Shown: positions 16,677 through 27,047, numbered from the stretch's first letter. The stretch: 64,000 nt of DNA from Pseudomonadota bacterium (GCA_023390905.1 JAEWBY010000094.1:1-64000), one strand, 5' to 3'. A program made the numbers and translations. Notes: generated from the sequence alone by a model not told the origin.

Positions 16677-17584
16677 CAGGCGGTTTCCTCCGCAGGATCA
16701 CGGGTCAGGGCGAGGAAGGCTTCGGCGAGTCCGGCACGCTCGATTTCCAGTTCGGTCAGCGCCGCGTCTTCCGACAGCAGCCGGCGCACCACCTCCTCGG
16801 CGACGTCGGCGAGGATCTCCACGCGCGCGCCTTCGCGGCTGGCCTGCCGGACATGCGGCCATTGCGCGATGCGCGCAGCGTCGAGCGCGGACAGGCAGCG
16901 GATGCGGCGCTGCGACACATGCGCGCGGATCGCCTGCACGCTGCCATCGGCGATCACGCGCCCGTGCTGCATCACGCAGACGCGATCGGCCAGCACCTCG
17001 GCCTCTTCCAGATAATGCGTGGTCAGCAGCACCGCGCAGCCCTCGCGCACCAGTTCGCGCACGGCCGCCCACAGGATCCGGCGGGCTTCGATGTCCAGCC
17101 CGGTGGTCGGTTCATCCAGGAACAGCAGCCGCGGTCGTCCGCAGATCGCGAGTGCGAACTGCACGCGCCGCTGCTGTCCGCCGGAGAGCTGGCCGTAGCG
17201 CCGGCCCAGCAGATCCTGCAAACCGGCCATCGCCACGCAATCGGCCACGCTGCGCGGCTGCGGATAGCAACTGCGGGTCAGATCGAGCAGTTCGTCCACG
17301 CGCAGTGTTTCGGCGATGCCGGCGCTCTGCAGCATCACGCCGACCGCGCGCCGCGCCGGCAGGCTGCGCGGCGGCTGGCCGAACAGTTCGACCGTGCCGC
17401 GATCCGGCGACACGAGCCCTAGCAGCAAGTGGATCGCCGTGGTCTTGCCGGCGCCATTGGGGCCGAGCAGTGCGAGCACCTGGCCGGGCGGGACGTCGAG
17501 ATCGATGCCCTCCAGCGCCGGGCGCGCGCCGTAGCGCTTGTGCACGGCCCGGAGCGTGGCCACCGGGTTGATCGTGGTCTGCAT
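16676..17584 (-). CDS. ABC-2-type transporter ATP-binding protein
   Basis: The ATPase of 302 residues has Walker A LLGPNGAGKTTAIH (about 40-50), a Q-loop (GVMLQ), the signature LSGGQQRRVQFALAI, Walker B RLLFLDEPTTGLD and the H-loop LLTTHYLEEAE. The last 90 residues form the accessory tail seen in drug and lipid exporters. The start at 17584 (MQTTINPVATLRAV) follows GAGGAA by 7 bases. First gene of the operon ATPase-permease-kinase-regulator on the minus strand; a palindromic operator candidate lies 80 bases upstream. Confidence 0.9.
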   Translation of the reverse strand: MQTTINPVATLRAVHKRYGARPALEGIDLDVPPGQVLALLGPNGAGKTTAIHLLLGLVSPDRGTVELFGQPPRSLPARRAVGVMLQSAGIAETLRVDELLDLTRSCYPQPRSVADCVAMAGLQDLLGRRYGQLSGGQQRRVQFALAICGRPRLLFLDEPTTGLDIEARRILWAAVRELVREGCAVLLTTHYLEEAEVLADRVCVMQHGRVIADGSVQAIRAHVSQRRIRCLSALDAARIAQWPHVRQASREGARVEILADVAEEVVRRLLSEDAALTELEIERAGLAEAFLALTRDPAEETA

Positions 17585-17663
17585 GGAAGCGTTCCTCGGA
17601 GAATGCAGGCAGACTAGGCGGCCCCTCGCGGCTGCGGCAGTGCGCGCCCTCATGCATTGCGGA

Positions 17664-17675
17664 TGACAGCTGTCA
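17664..17675. promoter_or_regulatory. Perfect 12-bp palindrome TGACAGCTGTCA, candidate operator
   Basis: TGACAGCTGTCA lies 80 bases upstream of the ATPase start and 138 bases upstream of the divergent adaptor gene. LuxR/NarL-type regulators of the DesR/LnrK group often autoregulate their transporter operon through a dyad near the promoter. The dyad is visible; binding is inference. Confidence 0.45.
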
Positions 17676-17813
17676 CTTGGACGGCGCACACGTGATCGGC
17701 ATGCTGTCGCTGCGCACGCCGCATGGCCGTCGCCTGCATGAAGTGACTTCCGGCAACTGGGCTGGGTACCCTTGGCCGGTCACACTTTTCGTCAATCTCC
17801 GTCTGGACCCGGT

Positions 17814-19064
17814 ATGAACAACTCCGCCGATTTGCTGAAGGAACTCCGCATCGATCGCAAGGCCCCCGCCAGCGAGCCGCCCTCGCGGCGCGGCCTGTGG
17901 ATTGCCGTGGGGGTCATGGTGGTGCTGGCGATCCTGGCCGCGGCGGGCTGGATGCTGTTCGGGCGTGATCGCGGCATCCCGGTGCGCACCGCGCCGGTGG
18001 TGGCCATCGGCACCGGCGGCGCGTCGGCTTCGGTGCTCGACGCGACCGGTTACGTGGTCGCGCGACGCATGGCGACGGTCTCGGCCAAGGTCACCGGCAA
18101 GGTGCAGGAAGTGCTGATCGAAGAAGGCATGCGCGTGGAAGCCGGCCAGATCCTGGCGCGGCTGGAGCCGATCGATGCCGAAGCCGAGCGCTCGCTCGCC
18201 AACAGCCAGTTGCAGGCCGCGCGCAGCCAGAGCGTGGGCGTGCAGGCCCAGCTCAAGGAAGCCGAGGCCAACGTGCGCCGCCTTTCGCAACTGACCGGCC
18301 AGCAACTGGTCGCGCGTGCGCAGTACGACCAGGCCATCGCCGAGCGCGACGCCCTGCGCGCCCAGGCCATCACCGCGCAACGCAACGAACGCGCCGCCGC
18401 CGATCGCCTGCGCATCGCCGACATCGGCCGCGACAATACGGTGGTGCGGGCGCCGTTCTCCGGCGTGGTGATCGCCAAGGCCGCGCAGCCGGGCGAAATC
18501 GTTTCGCCGCTGTCGGCCGGCGGCGGTTTCACCCGTACCGGCATCGGCACCATCGTCGACATGGATTCGCTGGAAGTGGAAGTGGACGTGGGCGAAGCCT
18601 TCATCGGCCGCGTGCAGCCGAAGATGCCGGTGGAAGCCACGCTCAATGCGTATCCGGACTGGAAGATCCCGGCCGAGGTCATCGCGATCATCCCCACCGC
18701 CGATCGCGGCAAGGCCACGGTCAAGGTGCGCATCGCCCTCAAGCAGAAGGATCCGCGCATCGTTCCGGACATGGGCGTGCGCGTGAGCTTCCTCGAGAAG
18801 GCCCAGCCGGCCCGGGAGAACGTGCCGCAGGGCGTGCGCGCCCCCAATGCCGCGATCACCGAGCGCGACGGCCAGTCCGTGGCCTTCGCGCTGACGCCGG
18901 ACAACACGGTCGAGCAGCGCACGCTGAAGCTCGGTCGCGCGATGAATGATGATCGCCAGGTCCTGAGCGGCCTGAGCGCCGGCGACACCGTGGTGCTGGA
19001 TCCGGCACCGGAACTGAAGGAAGGCAGCCGCGTCCGGCTGGCCGAAGAAACACCGGAAGAATAA
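17814..19064 (+). CDS. MacA/HlyD-type periplasmic adaptor of an ABC efflux system
   Basis: The 416-residue membrane-fusion protein has a short cytoplasmic start, one transmembrane anchor (about 28-50), and a biotinyl-lipoyl-like domain split by a coiled-coil hairpin (about 100-215; VSAKVTGKVQEVLIEEGMRV before it and NTVVRAPFSGVVIAKAAQPG after it). A beta-barrel domain follows (about 220-340) and then a C-terminal membrane-proximal part. It would link the inner-membrane permeases to an outer-membrane channel such as TolC, which is not in this window. It begins a plus-strand operon with the ATPase and two permeases. The ATG at 17814 is the first in-frame start before the anchor. Confidence 0.85.
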   Translation: MNNSADLLKELRIDRKAPASEPPSRRGLWIAVGVMVVLAILAAAGWMLFGRDRGIPVRTAPVVAIGTGGASASVLDATGYVVARRMATVSAKVTGKVQEVLIEEGMRVEAGQILARLEPIDAEAERSLANSQLQAARSQSVGVQAQLKEAEANVRRLSQLTGQQLVARAQYDQAIAERDALRAQAITAQRNERAAADRLRIADIGRDNTVVRAPFSGVVIAKAAQPGEIVSPLSAGGGFTRTGIGTIVDMDSLEVEVDVGEAFIGRVQPKMPVEATLNAYPDWKIPAEVIAIIPTADRGKATVKVRIALKQKDPRIVPDMGVRVSFLEKAQPARENVPQGVRAPNAAITERDGQSVAFALTPDNTVEQRTLKLGRAMNDDRQVLSGLSAGDTVVLDPAPELKEGSRVRLAEETPEE

Positions 19065-19242
19065 GCAAGGACACGGCCCGGCCCGTCGCCGGCCGTGATG
19101 ATCCGGCCGCTTCCGCGAATCACCGGAAGCGGAGCAAGCCAGGCGGCGCGCGTGCGTCCCTGTGGTCGTGCGCTGTCCGCTGCATCCGTTCCACCGCATG
19201 CCGTCTTCGTTCTCCATCGCCTCCATTGATAAGGAAACCCCG

Positions 19243-19935
<693 letters not shown>

Positions 19936-19947
19936 TCGGAGACCGCG

Positions 19948-21102
19948 ATGAAATATCTCTCGCTCATCTGGGCGCAGTTGTTCCGCAGCAAGACGCGGAC
20001 GCTGCTGACCCTGCTGTCGGTGGTGGCCGCGTTCCTGCTGTTCGGGATGCTCGATTCGGTCCGCGTGGCGTTCAATTCCGGCGGCAGCGTCGATGGCGCC
20101 AACCGGCTGGTGGTGGCTTCGCGCCTGTCGATCACGCAGTCGCTGCCGATCAACCTGCTGCCGCAGATCGAACGCGTGCCCGGCGTGCGCAAGGCGACCT
20201 ACGCGATGTGGTTCGGCGGCATCTATCGCGATCCGAAGGACTTCTTCCCGAACTTCTCGATCTCGCCGAACTTCTTCGACGTCTACACCGAATACGAGGT
20301 GCCGCCGGCGCAGCTCAAGGCGTTCCAGGACACGCGCAATGGCGCCATCGTCGGTGAAGCCCTGGCGAAGAAGCACGGCTGGAAGATTGGCGATGTCATC
20401 CCGCTGAAGGCCACGATCTTCCCGCGCAGCGGCAGCAACGACTGGCCGCTGGAGCTGAAGGCGATCTTCCGCGTCAAGGATCGCAAGAACGTCAACGCCG
20501 AGAACCAGTTGATGATGAACTGGAAATACTTCGACGAGTCCAACGACTACATCAAGAGCCAGGTGAGCTGGTACACCGTGCAGCTGGCCAACCCCAACCA
20601 GGCCACGCAGGTGGCGCGCGCGATCGATGCGCTCTCGGCCAATTCGGATCACGAGACCAAGAGCCAGACCGAATCGGCGTTCCAGCAGGCCTTTGCCAAG
20701 CAGTTCGCCGACATCGGCCTGATCGTCACCTCGATCATGGGCGCGGTGTTCTTCACCCTGTTGCTGCTGACCGGCAACACGATGGCGCAGGCCGTGCGCG
20801 AGCGCATCCCCGAACTGGCGGTGCTCAAGACGCTGGGCTTCAAGGACGGCACCGTGCTGACGCTGGTGATGATCGAATCGGTGCTGCTGATCGTGCTCGG
20901 CGGCGCCATCGGCCTGGGCATGGCGGCGATCATCATGCCGATCCTCGGCAACCTGACCGGCGGCATGGTGCCCGCGGCCGTTCCGGCGAACACGTGGATG
21001 GTGGGCGTGGTGCTGATGATCGCCATCGGCATCGTGGTGGGACTGCTGCCGGCGCTGCGCGCCAAGCGGCTGAAGATCGTCGACGCACTGGCCGGACGCT
21101 GA
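19948..21102 (+). CDS. MacB/FtsX-type ABC transporter permease (first of two)
   Basis: The 384-residue protein has one N-terminal transmembrane helix (about 18-38), a large periplasmic domain (about 45-260) and three C-terminal helices (about 265-375) with the FtsX-like segment RERIPELAVLKTLGFKDG, which includes the coupling region to the ATPase. It ends LLPALRAKRLKIVDALAGR, like MacB/LolC proteins. Unlike MacB it has no fused ATPase. It pairs with a second, different permease immediately downstream, so the transporter is likely heterodimeric as in LolC/LolE. Confidence 0.88.
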   Translation: MKYLSLIWAQLFRSKTRTLLTLLSVVAAFLLFGMLDSVRVAFNSGGSVDGANRLVVASRLSITQSLPINLLPQIERVPGVRKATYAMWFGGIYRDPKDFFPNFSISPNFFDVYTEYEVPPAQLKAFQDTRNGAIVGEALAKKHGWKIGDVIPLKATIFPRSGSNDWPLELKAIFRVKDRKNVNAENQLMMNWKYFDESNDYIKSQVSWYTVQLANPNQATQVARAIDALSANSDHETKSQTESAFQQAFAKQFADIGLIVTSIMGAVFFTLLLLTGNTMAQAVRERIPELAVLKTLGFKDGTVLTLVMIESVLLIVLGGAIGLGMAAIIMPILGNLTGGMVPAAVPANTWMVGVVLMIAIGIVVGLLPALRAKRLKIVDALAGR

Positions 21103-21112
21103 GGAGAGCGAG

Positions 21113-22420
21113 ATGCCCAACTGGATTGCAAACATCATTTCCGTGCTCCTGCTGGCCCTCGCGCTGGCTGTCTGGATCGCCTTGCCCTGGTTCCTCGTGC
21201 TGGCGCTGGTGGTGCTGATCGCGCTGTGGCTGGTGCTCACGCGCAGCGGGCGGCTCGCGCTGGCGGCCGCGCGCATCGGCATCAGCAGCCTGCCGCAGCG
21301 CTGGGGCGCCTCGTCGGTGATCGTGGTCGGCATCGCCGGCGTGGTCGGCGTGCTGGTGGCGATGCTGGCGATGGGCGAAGGCTTCAAGGCCACGCTCAGC
21401 AGCACCGGCGACGACGCCACCGCGATCGTCCTGCGCGGTGGTTCGCAGGCCGAAACCAACTCGGTGATCACGCGTGATCAGGCGCCGCTGCTGTCGAGCT
21501 TGCCCGGCATCGCGAAAGGACCGAATGGAAAGCCGCTGATTTCCTCGGAACTGTCGCAGGTGGTGAACCTGCCGAGCATGGCCGACGGCACCGATGCCAA
21601 CGCGCAGTTCCGCGGCGTCGGCGAAGAAGCCTGGCTGGTGCGCGACAAGATCAAGCTGGTCGAAGGACGCAAGTTCCAACCGGGCCTGCGCGAAATCGTC
21701 GTCGGCCAGGGCGCGGCCACGCAGTTCCGCGGGCTCAAGGTCGGCAGCAAGCTCAACCTCGGCAACCAGGAATGGACGGTGGTCGGCCGGTTCGCTTCCG
21801 GCGATGCGCACGATTCGGAACTGTGGGGCGATGTCGAAACCCTGGCTTCGACCTACAACCGCCGCGCGTATCAATCGATCACGGTACGCACCGAAGGCAA
21901 GGCCGGGCTGGCGCAGTTCAAGGCGGCGGTCGATGGCGATCCGCGCCTGAAGCTGGACGTGGAATCCACGCGTGCGTACTACGCCAAGCAGTCCGGCGGA
22001 CTGGCCACGATCATCAAGTACCTGGGCCTGTTCGTCGGCACCATCATGGCCATCGGCGCAGTGTTCGGTGCGCTCAACACGATGTATGCGGCGGTGGCCG
22101 GCCGTGCGCGAGAAATCGCCACGATGCGGGCGATCGGGTTCCGCGGGCTGCCGGTGGTGACGGCAGTGATGCTGGAAACGATGTTGCTGGCGTTGATCGG
22201 AGGCGTGCTGGGCGGCCTGATTGCCTGGGCGATCTTCAACGGTTACAGCGTATCCACGCTGGGCAACAACTTCAGCCAGGTGGTGTTCCAGTTCAAGGTG
22301 TCGCCGGAACTGTTGTGGAACGGGTTGAAATGGGCGTTGGGCATCGGCCTGGTCGGTGGCCTGTTTCCCGCGCTGCGCGCCGCCCGGTTGCCGATCACCA
22401 CCGCGCTACGCGCGGTCTGA
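21113..22420 (+). CDS. MacB/FtsX-type ABC transporter permease (second of two)
   Basis: The 435-residue permease resembles the preceding one in its C-terminal three helices (about 295-430; AREIATMRAIGFRGLPV coupling segment, final LFPALRAARLPITTALRAV). It has extra N-terminal hydrophobic segments: residues 8-43 form two close helices before the usual first helix at about 65-85. The periplasmic domain spans about 90-290. It starts 10 bases after the first permease stop and ends the exporter operon; a hairpin terminator follows at 22444. The two extra helices are unusual for the family. Confidence 0.87.
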   Translation: MPNWIANIISVLLLALALAVWIALPWFLVLALVVLIALWLVLTRSGRLALAAARIGISSLPQRWGASSVIVVGIAGVVGVLVAMLAMGEGFKATLSSTGDDATAIVLRGGSQAETNSVITRDQAPLLSSLPGIAKGPNGKPLISSELSQVVNLPSMADGTDANAQFRGVGEEAWLVRDKIKLVEGRKFQPGLREIVVGQGAATQFRGLKVGSKLNLGNQEWTVVGRFASGDAHDSELWGDVETLASTYNRRAYQSITVRTEGKAGLAQFKAAVDGDPRLKLDVESTRAYYAKQSGGLATIIKYLGLFVGTIMAIGAVFGALNTMYAAVAGRAREIATMRAIGFRGLPVVTAVMLETMLLALIGGVLGGLIAWAIFNGYSVSTLGNNFSQVVFQFKVSPELLWNGLKWALGIGLVGGLFPALRAARLPITTALRAV

Positions 22421-22443
22421 TTGCCGGCAACTCCCGAAGCAAG

Positions 22444-22462
22444 GCCCCTCCGCGCGAGGGGC
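22444..22462 (+). terminator. Intrinsic terminator after the MacB-like operon
   Basis: GCCCCTC (22444-22450), loop CGCGC, GAGGGGC (22456-22462), followed by GTTGCGTTT. The stem is perfect but the T run is broken, so strength is moderate. Confidence 0.55.
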
Positions 22463-22585
22463 GTTGCGTTTCAGCCACCGCCGGTGTCCCCGTAAGCACG
22501 CGTCCACGCCTTCGAGCAGGCGCGAGGCAGACCAGGCGGCGTCGCTCTCCTGTGCCGACACCGGCGCCCTGCCCGCCGGCGCGCG

Positions 22586-23500
22586 TTACTTTGCGGGCAC
22601 GGCCGCCATCAGTCCCTGACGGCGCGATCGCAGGAAGCCATCGGTCGCGAAGATCAGCAGCCCTGCCCAGATCGCGGCGAAGCCGATCGCCTGCGTCATG
22701 CCGAAGGCTTCCTTGAACACGAACACGCCGATCACGAACTGGATGCTCGGCGCGATGTACTGCAACAGGCCGACCACGGTCAGCGGAATGCGGCGCACGC
22801 CATAGGAGAAGCCGATCAGCGGAATCGCGCTGACCACGCCGCCCAGCACCAGCAGCAGATCGTTGCGCCAGCCCCATTCGCCGATGAAGCCGCCGCCGTG
22901 CCCGCTCTCGCCCCATGCCACGAATGCCAGCGCGGGCAGGAACAGATAGAGGCTTTCCACGCCCAGCCCGGCCACCGGATCGACGGCCACCAGCTTGCGC
23001 AGCAAGCCGTAGAAGCCGAACGACAGTGCCAGGCCCAATGCGATCCACGGCGGCGAACCGGCCTGCCAGGTCAACCAGGCGACACCGAGCAACGCGAACC
23101 CCACCGCGATCCATTGCGGACGATTGAGCCGTTCGCGCAACAGCGTCACGCCGAGCACCACGTTGATCAGCGGATTGATGAAGTAGCCCAGGCTGGTTTC
23201 GACCACGTGGCCGGCATTCACCGCCCAGATGTACAGGCCCCAGTTGAAGGCGATCAGCAGGCTGGTGAGCCCGAGCGCGGACAGCGCGCGCGGTTGGGCA
23301 CGGATGATGCGCAGCCAGCCCCAGCCGCTGCGCAGCAACAGCCAGCCCACCAGCAGCAGACTGCTCCAGACGATGCGGTGCGCGATGATCTGGAACGACG
23401 GCACCGCCTTGAGCAGATGCCAGTACAGCGGCACCACGCCCCAGATGACGAAGGTGCCGGTCGTGATCAGCAGACCCTTGCGATCGAGGATCGGATTCAT
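22586..23500 (-). CDS. rarD: EamA-family transporter RarD
   Basis: The 304-residue inner-membrane protein has ten transmembrane helices in two EamA repeats. The start KGLLITTGTFVIWGVVPLYWHLLKAVPS and the motifs HRIVWS and NWGLYIWAVNAGHVVETSLGYFINPL identify the RarD branch (linked with chloramphenicol sensitivity in other bacteria). The substrate is unknown. Its ATG overlaps the stop of the upstream EamA gene by four bases, so the two are co-translated. Confidence 0.88.
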   Translation of the reverse strand: MNPILDRKGLLITTGTFVIWGVVPLYWHLLKAVPSFQIIAHRIVWSSLLLVGWLLLRSGWGWLRIIRAQPRALSALGLTSLLIAFNWGLYIWAVNAGHVVETSLGYFINPLINVVLGVTLLRERLNRPQWIAVGFALLGVAWLTWQAGSPPWIALGLALSFGFYGLLRKLVAVDPVAGLGVESLYLFLPALAFVAWGESGHGGGFIGEWGWRNDLLLVLGGVVSAIPLIGFSYGVRRIPLTVVGLLQYIAPSIQFVIGVFVFKEAFGMTQAIGFAAIWAGLLIFATDGFLRSRRQGLMAAVPAK

Positions 23501-24399
23501 GCGCGGCGCGCCTTCGCCAGCGTGATCACCACCACGCCGAGCAGGATCATCGCCATCGCGCCGAGATCGTGCAGGCCGAAACTTTCATTGGCCAGCCAGG
23601 CGCCCAGCGCGACCGCGATCACCGGATTGACGTAGGCGTAGCTGCCGGCGACGGCCGGGCGCACGTTGTGCAGCAACCAGATGTAGGCGCTGAAGGCGAC
23701 GATCGATCCGAACATCGCCAGATAACCCACCGCCAGCGTGCCCTGCAGCGTCGGCACCGAATGGAAGCGTTCGCCGAGCAGCGCGCCGGCAATCAGCATC
23801 ACCACGCCGCCGCACAGCATCTGTCCGGCGGCCGACATGAAAGGGGCCGGCAGATCGCGGCCACGGCTCCACACCGACCCGTAGGCCCAGCCGATGGGCG
23901 CGATCAACAGCATGATCAATCCCTTCGGACTGGCGGTGAGCGAACTGCCCGAGTTGAGCCAGACCACGCCGAGGAAACCGACCGCGATGCCTATCCATTC
24001 GGCGCGGCTGGGATGTTGTCCACGCATCGCCGAGAACAGGCCCATCCACAACGGCATCGATGCGATCGCCACTGCGGTGAGCCCGGACGAGACGGTCTGT
24101 TCGGCCACGCAGACCAGGCCGTTGCCCAGCAACAGCAGCAGCACGCCCAGCAACGCCAGCGATTTCCATTGCGTCCGCGTGGGTGCCGCGTAGCCACGCC
24201 AGCGGAGCACGGCATACATCAGGCTGCCGGCGACAATGAAGCGGCCGCCAGCCATCAGCAGCGGCGGATAACCGCCTTCCAGCGCGAGGCGGATGCCCAG
24301 ATAGGTCGAACCCCAGACGATGTAGACCAGGGCAAGTGCAATGACGACAGCAAGACCGCCGCGCGATGGCGCGGCAGCGCTGGAAGCAGAAGAGTTCAT
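23497..24399 (-). CDS. yedA: EamA-family drug/metabolite exporter, YedA-like
   Basis: The 300-residue protein has ten predicted transmembrane helices, with VYIVWGSTYLGIRLALEG at the start, a signature of the YedA/PecM branch, and SYAYVNPVIAVALGAWLANE in the second repeat. Relatives export amino acids or other small metabolites. The next gene, rarD, overlaps it by four bases. The upstream 267-base gap carries no other gene that I can support. Substrate assignment is not possible from sequence. Confidence 0.82.
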   Translation of the reverse strand: MNSSASSAAAPSRGGLAVVIALALVYIVWGSTYLGIRLALEGGYPPLLMAGGRFIVAGSLMYAVLRWRGYAAPTRTQWKSLALLGVLLLLLGNGLVCVAEQTVSSGLTAVAIASMPLWMGLFSAMRGQHPSRAEWIGIAVGFLGVVWLNSGSSLTASPKGLIMLLIAPIGWAYGSVWSRGRDLPAPFMSAAGQMLCGGVVMLIAGALLGERFHSVPTLQGTLAVGYLAMFGSIVAFSAYIWLLHNVRPAVAGSYAYVNPVIAVALGAWLANESFGLHDLGAMAMILLGVVVITLAKARRA

Positions 24400-24621
24400 G
24401 GGGGATCGCCGAGCGTACTGGCGATCATTCTAGGGCAGCGCCTGCGCCCACGGCGTGGGCGGGTGCTTGAAAGCTTTGCGTGTCCGACTTGCGGGAGATT
24501 CAAGTCGGAGGAAAGCGGGAGGAGAGCGAAGGGACAGGCTGGCGGATCTGAAGCCGCGTGACGTCGCACTGCAATAGGGGCTTCGGCGCGCCACCTGGGC
24601 CTGGGTCACACGCGAAAAAAA

Positions 24622-24643
24622 AAACGCGGCCGGAGCCGCGTTT
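24622..24643 (-). terminator. Intrinsic terminator of the prc gene
   Basis: On the minus strand a perfect 9-bp stem, AAACGCGGC/GCCGCGTTT with a four-base loop, is followed by eight T. It lies 24 bases after the prc stop codon. Confidence 0.85.
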
Positions 24644-24666
24644 CTTCGCGCGTCGGAGCAACAACC

Positions 24667-26859
24667 TCAATCGGCCCAGCGGCCCGGCGCGGTGGATTCG
24701 GGCAATACCTGCGCGGACAGCTTCCGATCCTGGTTCAGCACGCCGACGGCGTCGCCGAGGATCGCGGCCGACTCGCGCAGCAGCGGGTCCGGACGCTTGT
24801 CGGCGAGCTTCTCGCGCGCGGCGTCCTTGACGATGTCGCGCTCGCTCGCGCCGAGCCCGTCGTCGGCCAGATCCTCGGCCAGCGGATCCAATGCCAGGCC
24901 CATCGCCTTGCGTTCGGCCTGACGGGTCTTGCGCTTCTCGTCATCCTTGGCACGTTCGGCACGGCGCTCGTTCTCGTTGAGCGACACGTATTTCTTCGCG
25001 GCTTCGGCGCGGAACTGCGCGACGTCTTCCGACCACCACTGGAATTCCTTGTCCTTGGCCACGCGTGCGGCGTGCATGGCTTCCAGGCGGGGCAGCAGCG
25101 GGGCGAAGTTGCCGTACTGCGTGTGCGGCACGGCGGCGATGCGGGTCCACGGCAGCGCGTTGTCGTAGGTGCTCTCGCCGTACTCGCTGGCGTCCACGCT
25201 CACCGGGAATGCGATGTCCGGCACCACGCCCTTGTGCTGCGTGCTGCCACCGGCCACGCGGAAGAACTGCGCGATGGTCAGCTTGACCTGCCCGAAGCGC
25301 GCGGTTTCGTTGGCCGGCCAGCGATCCAGATCGACCATGTTCTGCACGGTGCCCTTGCCGAACGAGGTTTCACCGATCACCAGACCGCGACCGTAATCCT
25401 GGATCGCGCCGGCGAAGATTTCCGAAGCCGAGGCCGAACCGCGATTGATGAGCACGGCGAGCGGGCCGTCCCACGCCACGCCGGGCTTGCGATCGCTGTT
25501 GACGGTGACACGGCCGCCGGACTCGCGCACCTGCACGACCGGGCCCTTGTCGATGAACAGACCGGTCAGCTCGACCGCTTCATCCAGCGAGCCGCCGCCG
25601 TTGTTGCGCAGATCCATCACCACGCCGTCCACGTTCTGCGACTTGAACTGGGTCAGCAGGCGGGCCACGTCGCGGGTGGCGGAGGTGAAATCGTTGGGAT
25701 TGCGGCGGCGGCCTTCGAAATCCTGGTAGAACGCCGGCAGCTTGATCACGCCGATGCGGCGCTGCGGTTCGCCATTGGCGGCCGGCAGCGTGATCGTTTC
25801 GGACTTGGCTGCCTGCTCTTCGAGCTTGACCTTCTGCCGGGTCAGCGTGATCTGCACGTGCTTGCCGTCCACGCCGGATTCGGCGGGGATGTATTCCAGC
25901 CGCACCTGCGTGTCCTTCTTGCCGCGTATCTGCGAGACCACATCGTCGATGCGCCAGCCGATCACATCGGTCATCGTGCCCGACTTGCCCTGGCCGACCG
26001 CGACGATGCGATCACCGACCTTGAGCTTGCCGCTCAGATCGGCCGGACCGCCCGGCACGATCTCGCGGATCACCACCAGATCATCCTGCCGCTGCAGCAC
26101 CGCGCCGATGCCTTCCAGCGACAGCGACATCTGCTGGTTGAAGTTCTCGGCGGTGCGCGGCGTGAAGTAGTCGGTGTGCGGATCGATGGCGCCGGCGTAA
26201 CTGTTGAGGAAGGTCTGGAAAATGTCCTCGCTCTTCAGTTCGCCGATGCTGCGCTGGAGATTGGCGTAGCGCTTGTCCAGCGTCTTGCGGATTTCGTCCG
26301 GCTTCTTGCCGGCCAGCTTCAGGCGCAGCCAGTCGTTCATGACCGACTTCTTCCAGAGCTCGTCCAGTTCCTGCGTGCTGGCCGCCCACGGCGCGTCCTC
26401 GCGATCGTAGTTCCAGCGCTGATCGCCGGTGAAATCGAAATCCTGCTTCAGCAGGGAACGCGCATAGGCCACGCGCTGCTGCACGCGCTGGCGGTACACG
26501 GCGAAGATGTCGTACGCCGGCGCGAGATCGCCACTGCGGATCGCATCGTCGAGTTGTGTCTTGTACGGCGCGAATCTGGCGACATCGGCCGCGGTGAAAT
26601 ACTGTTTACCGCCGTCGAGGGCTTCCAGGTAACGCTTGAAGATGTCCTGCGAGAGCGCATCGTCGAGCGCACGCGGGCGGTACGCGTAACGGCTGTCCGA
26701 CAGCAGGCCGTAGACGATCTTGGAAGTGGTCGACTGATCGGCCGTCGGCGCCGTCGGCAGCGCGATGGCGCTGTCGGCTTCGCCGCGTGCGAGCAGTGCA
26801 AGTGGCGAGGCCAGGACCAGGGCCAGCAGGAGAACGGCGGGGGCTTTCTTCACTTTCAT
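24667..26859 (-). CDS. prc: Carboxy-terminal processing protease Prc/Tsp
   Basis: A periplasmic S41-family protease that trims lipoproteins and murein hydrolases and degrades tagged proteins. The 730-residue product has a signal peptide (about 1-27), an N-terminal helical domain (30-240), a PDZ domain (about 245-335; GIGAVLQRQDDLVVIREIVPGGPA), and the protease domain. DLRNNGGGSLDEAVEL is followed by RGSASASEIFAGA (catalytic Ser) and GETSFGKGTVQ (catalytic Lys). The C-terminal DUF3340-type tail carries WWSEDVAQFRAEAAKKYVSLNENER. Length matches E. coli Prc (682) with a longer tail. Single transcription unit with its own terminator. Confidence 0.92.
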   Translation of the reverse strand: MKVKKAPAVLLLALVLASPLALLARGEADSAIALPTAPTADQSTTSKIVYGLLSDSRYAYRPRALDDALSQDIFKRYLEALDGGKQYFTAADVARFAPYKTQLDDAIRSGDLAPAYDIFAVYRQRVQQRVAYARSLLKQDFDFTGDQRWNYDREDAPWAASTQELDELWKKSVMNDWLRLKLAGKKPDEIRKTLDKRYANLQRSIGELKSEDIFQTFLNSYAGAIDPHTDYFTPRTAENFNQQMSLSLEGIGAVLQRQDDLVVIREIVPGGPADLSGKLKVGDRIVAVGQGKSGTMTDVIGWRIDDVVSQIRGKKDTQVRLEYIPAESGVDGKHVQITLTRQKVKLEEQAAKSETITLPAANGEPQRRIGVIKLPAFYQDFEGRRRNPNDFTSATRDVARLLTQFKSQNVDGVVMDLRNNGGGSLDEAVELTGLFIDKGPVVQVRESGGRVTVNSDRKPGVAWDGPLAVLINRGSASASEIFAGAIQDYGRGLVIGETSFGKGTVQNMVDLDRWPANETARFGQVKLTIAQFFRVAGGSTQHKGVVPDIAFPVSVDASEYGESTYDNALPWTRIAAVPHTQYGNFAPLLPRLEAMHAARVAKDKEFQWWSEDVAQFRAEAAKKYVSLNENERRAERAKDDEKRKTRQAERKAMGLALDPLAEDLADDGLGASERDIVKDAAREKLADKRPDPLLRESAAILGDAVGVLNQDRKLSAQVLPESTAPGRWAD

Positions 26860-27047
26860 TCGGGCAGCTCGGTGGCCGATGGGCCGGGTTCGCGATGGGT
26901 ATGTGACAGCCAGACAGTGCCGAAAGTTGCGGCACTTGTCATCCCTGTCTTTCGGCAGGCACGGCCGGCCGGAAACGTGACCCTACCCGCGCCGACGTAG
27001 GGAAAAGTGAATGTTTCTTGGCTTGCGCGGCCCAGCGCGCAATGCGT

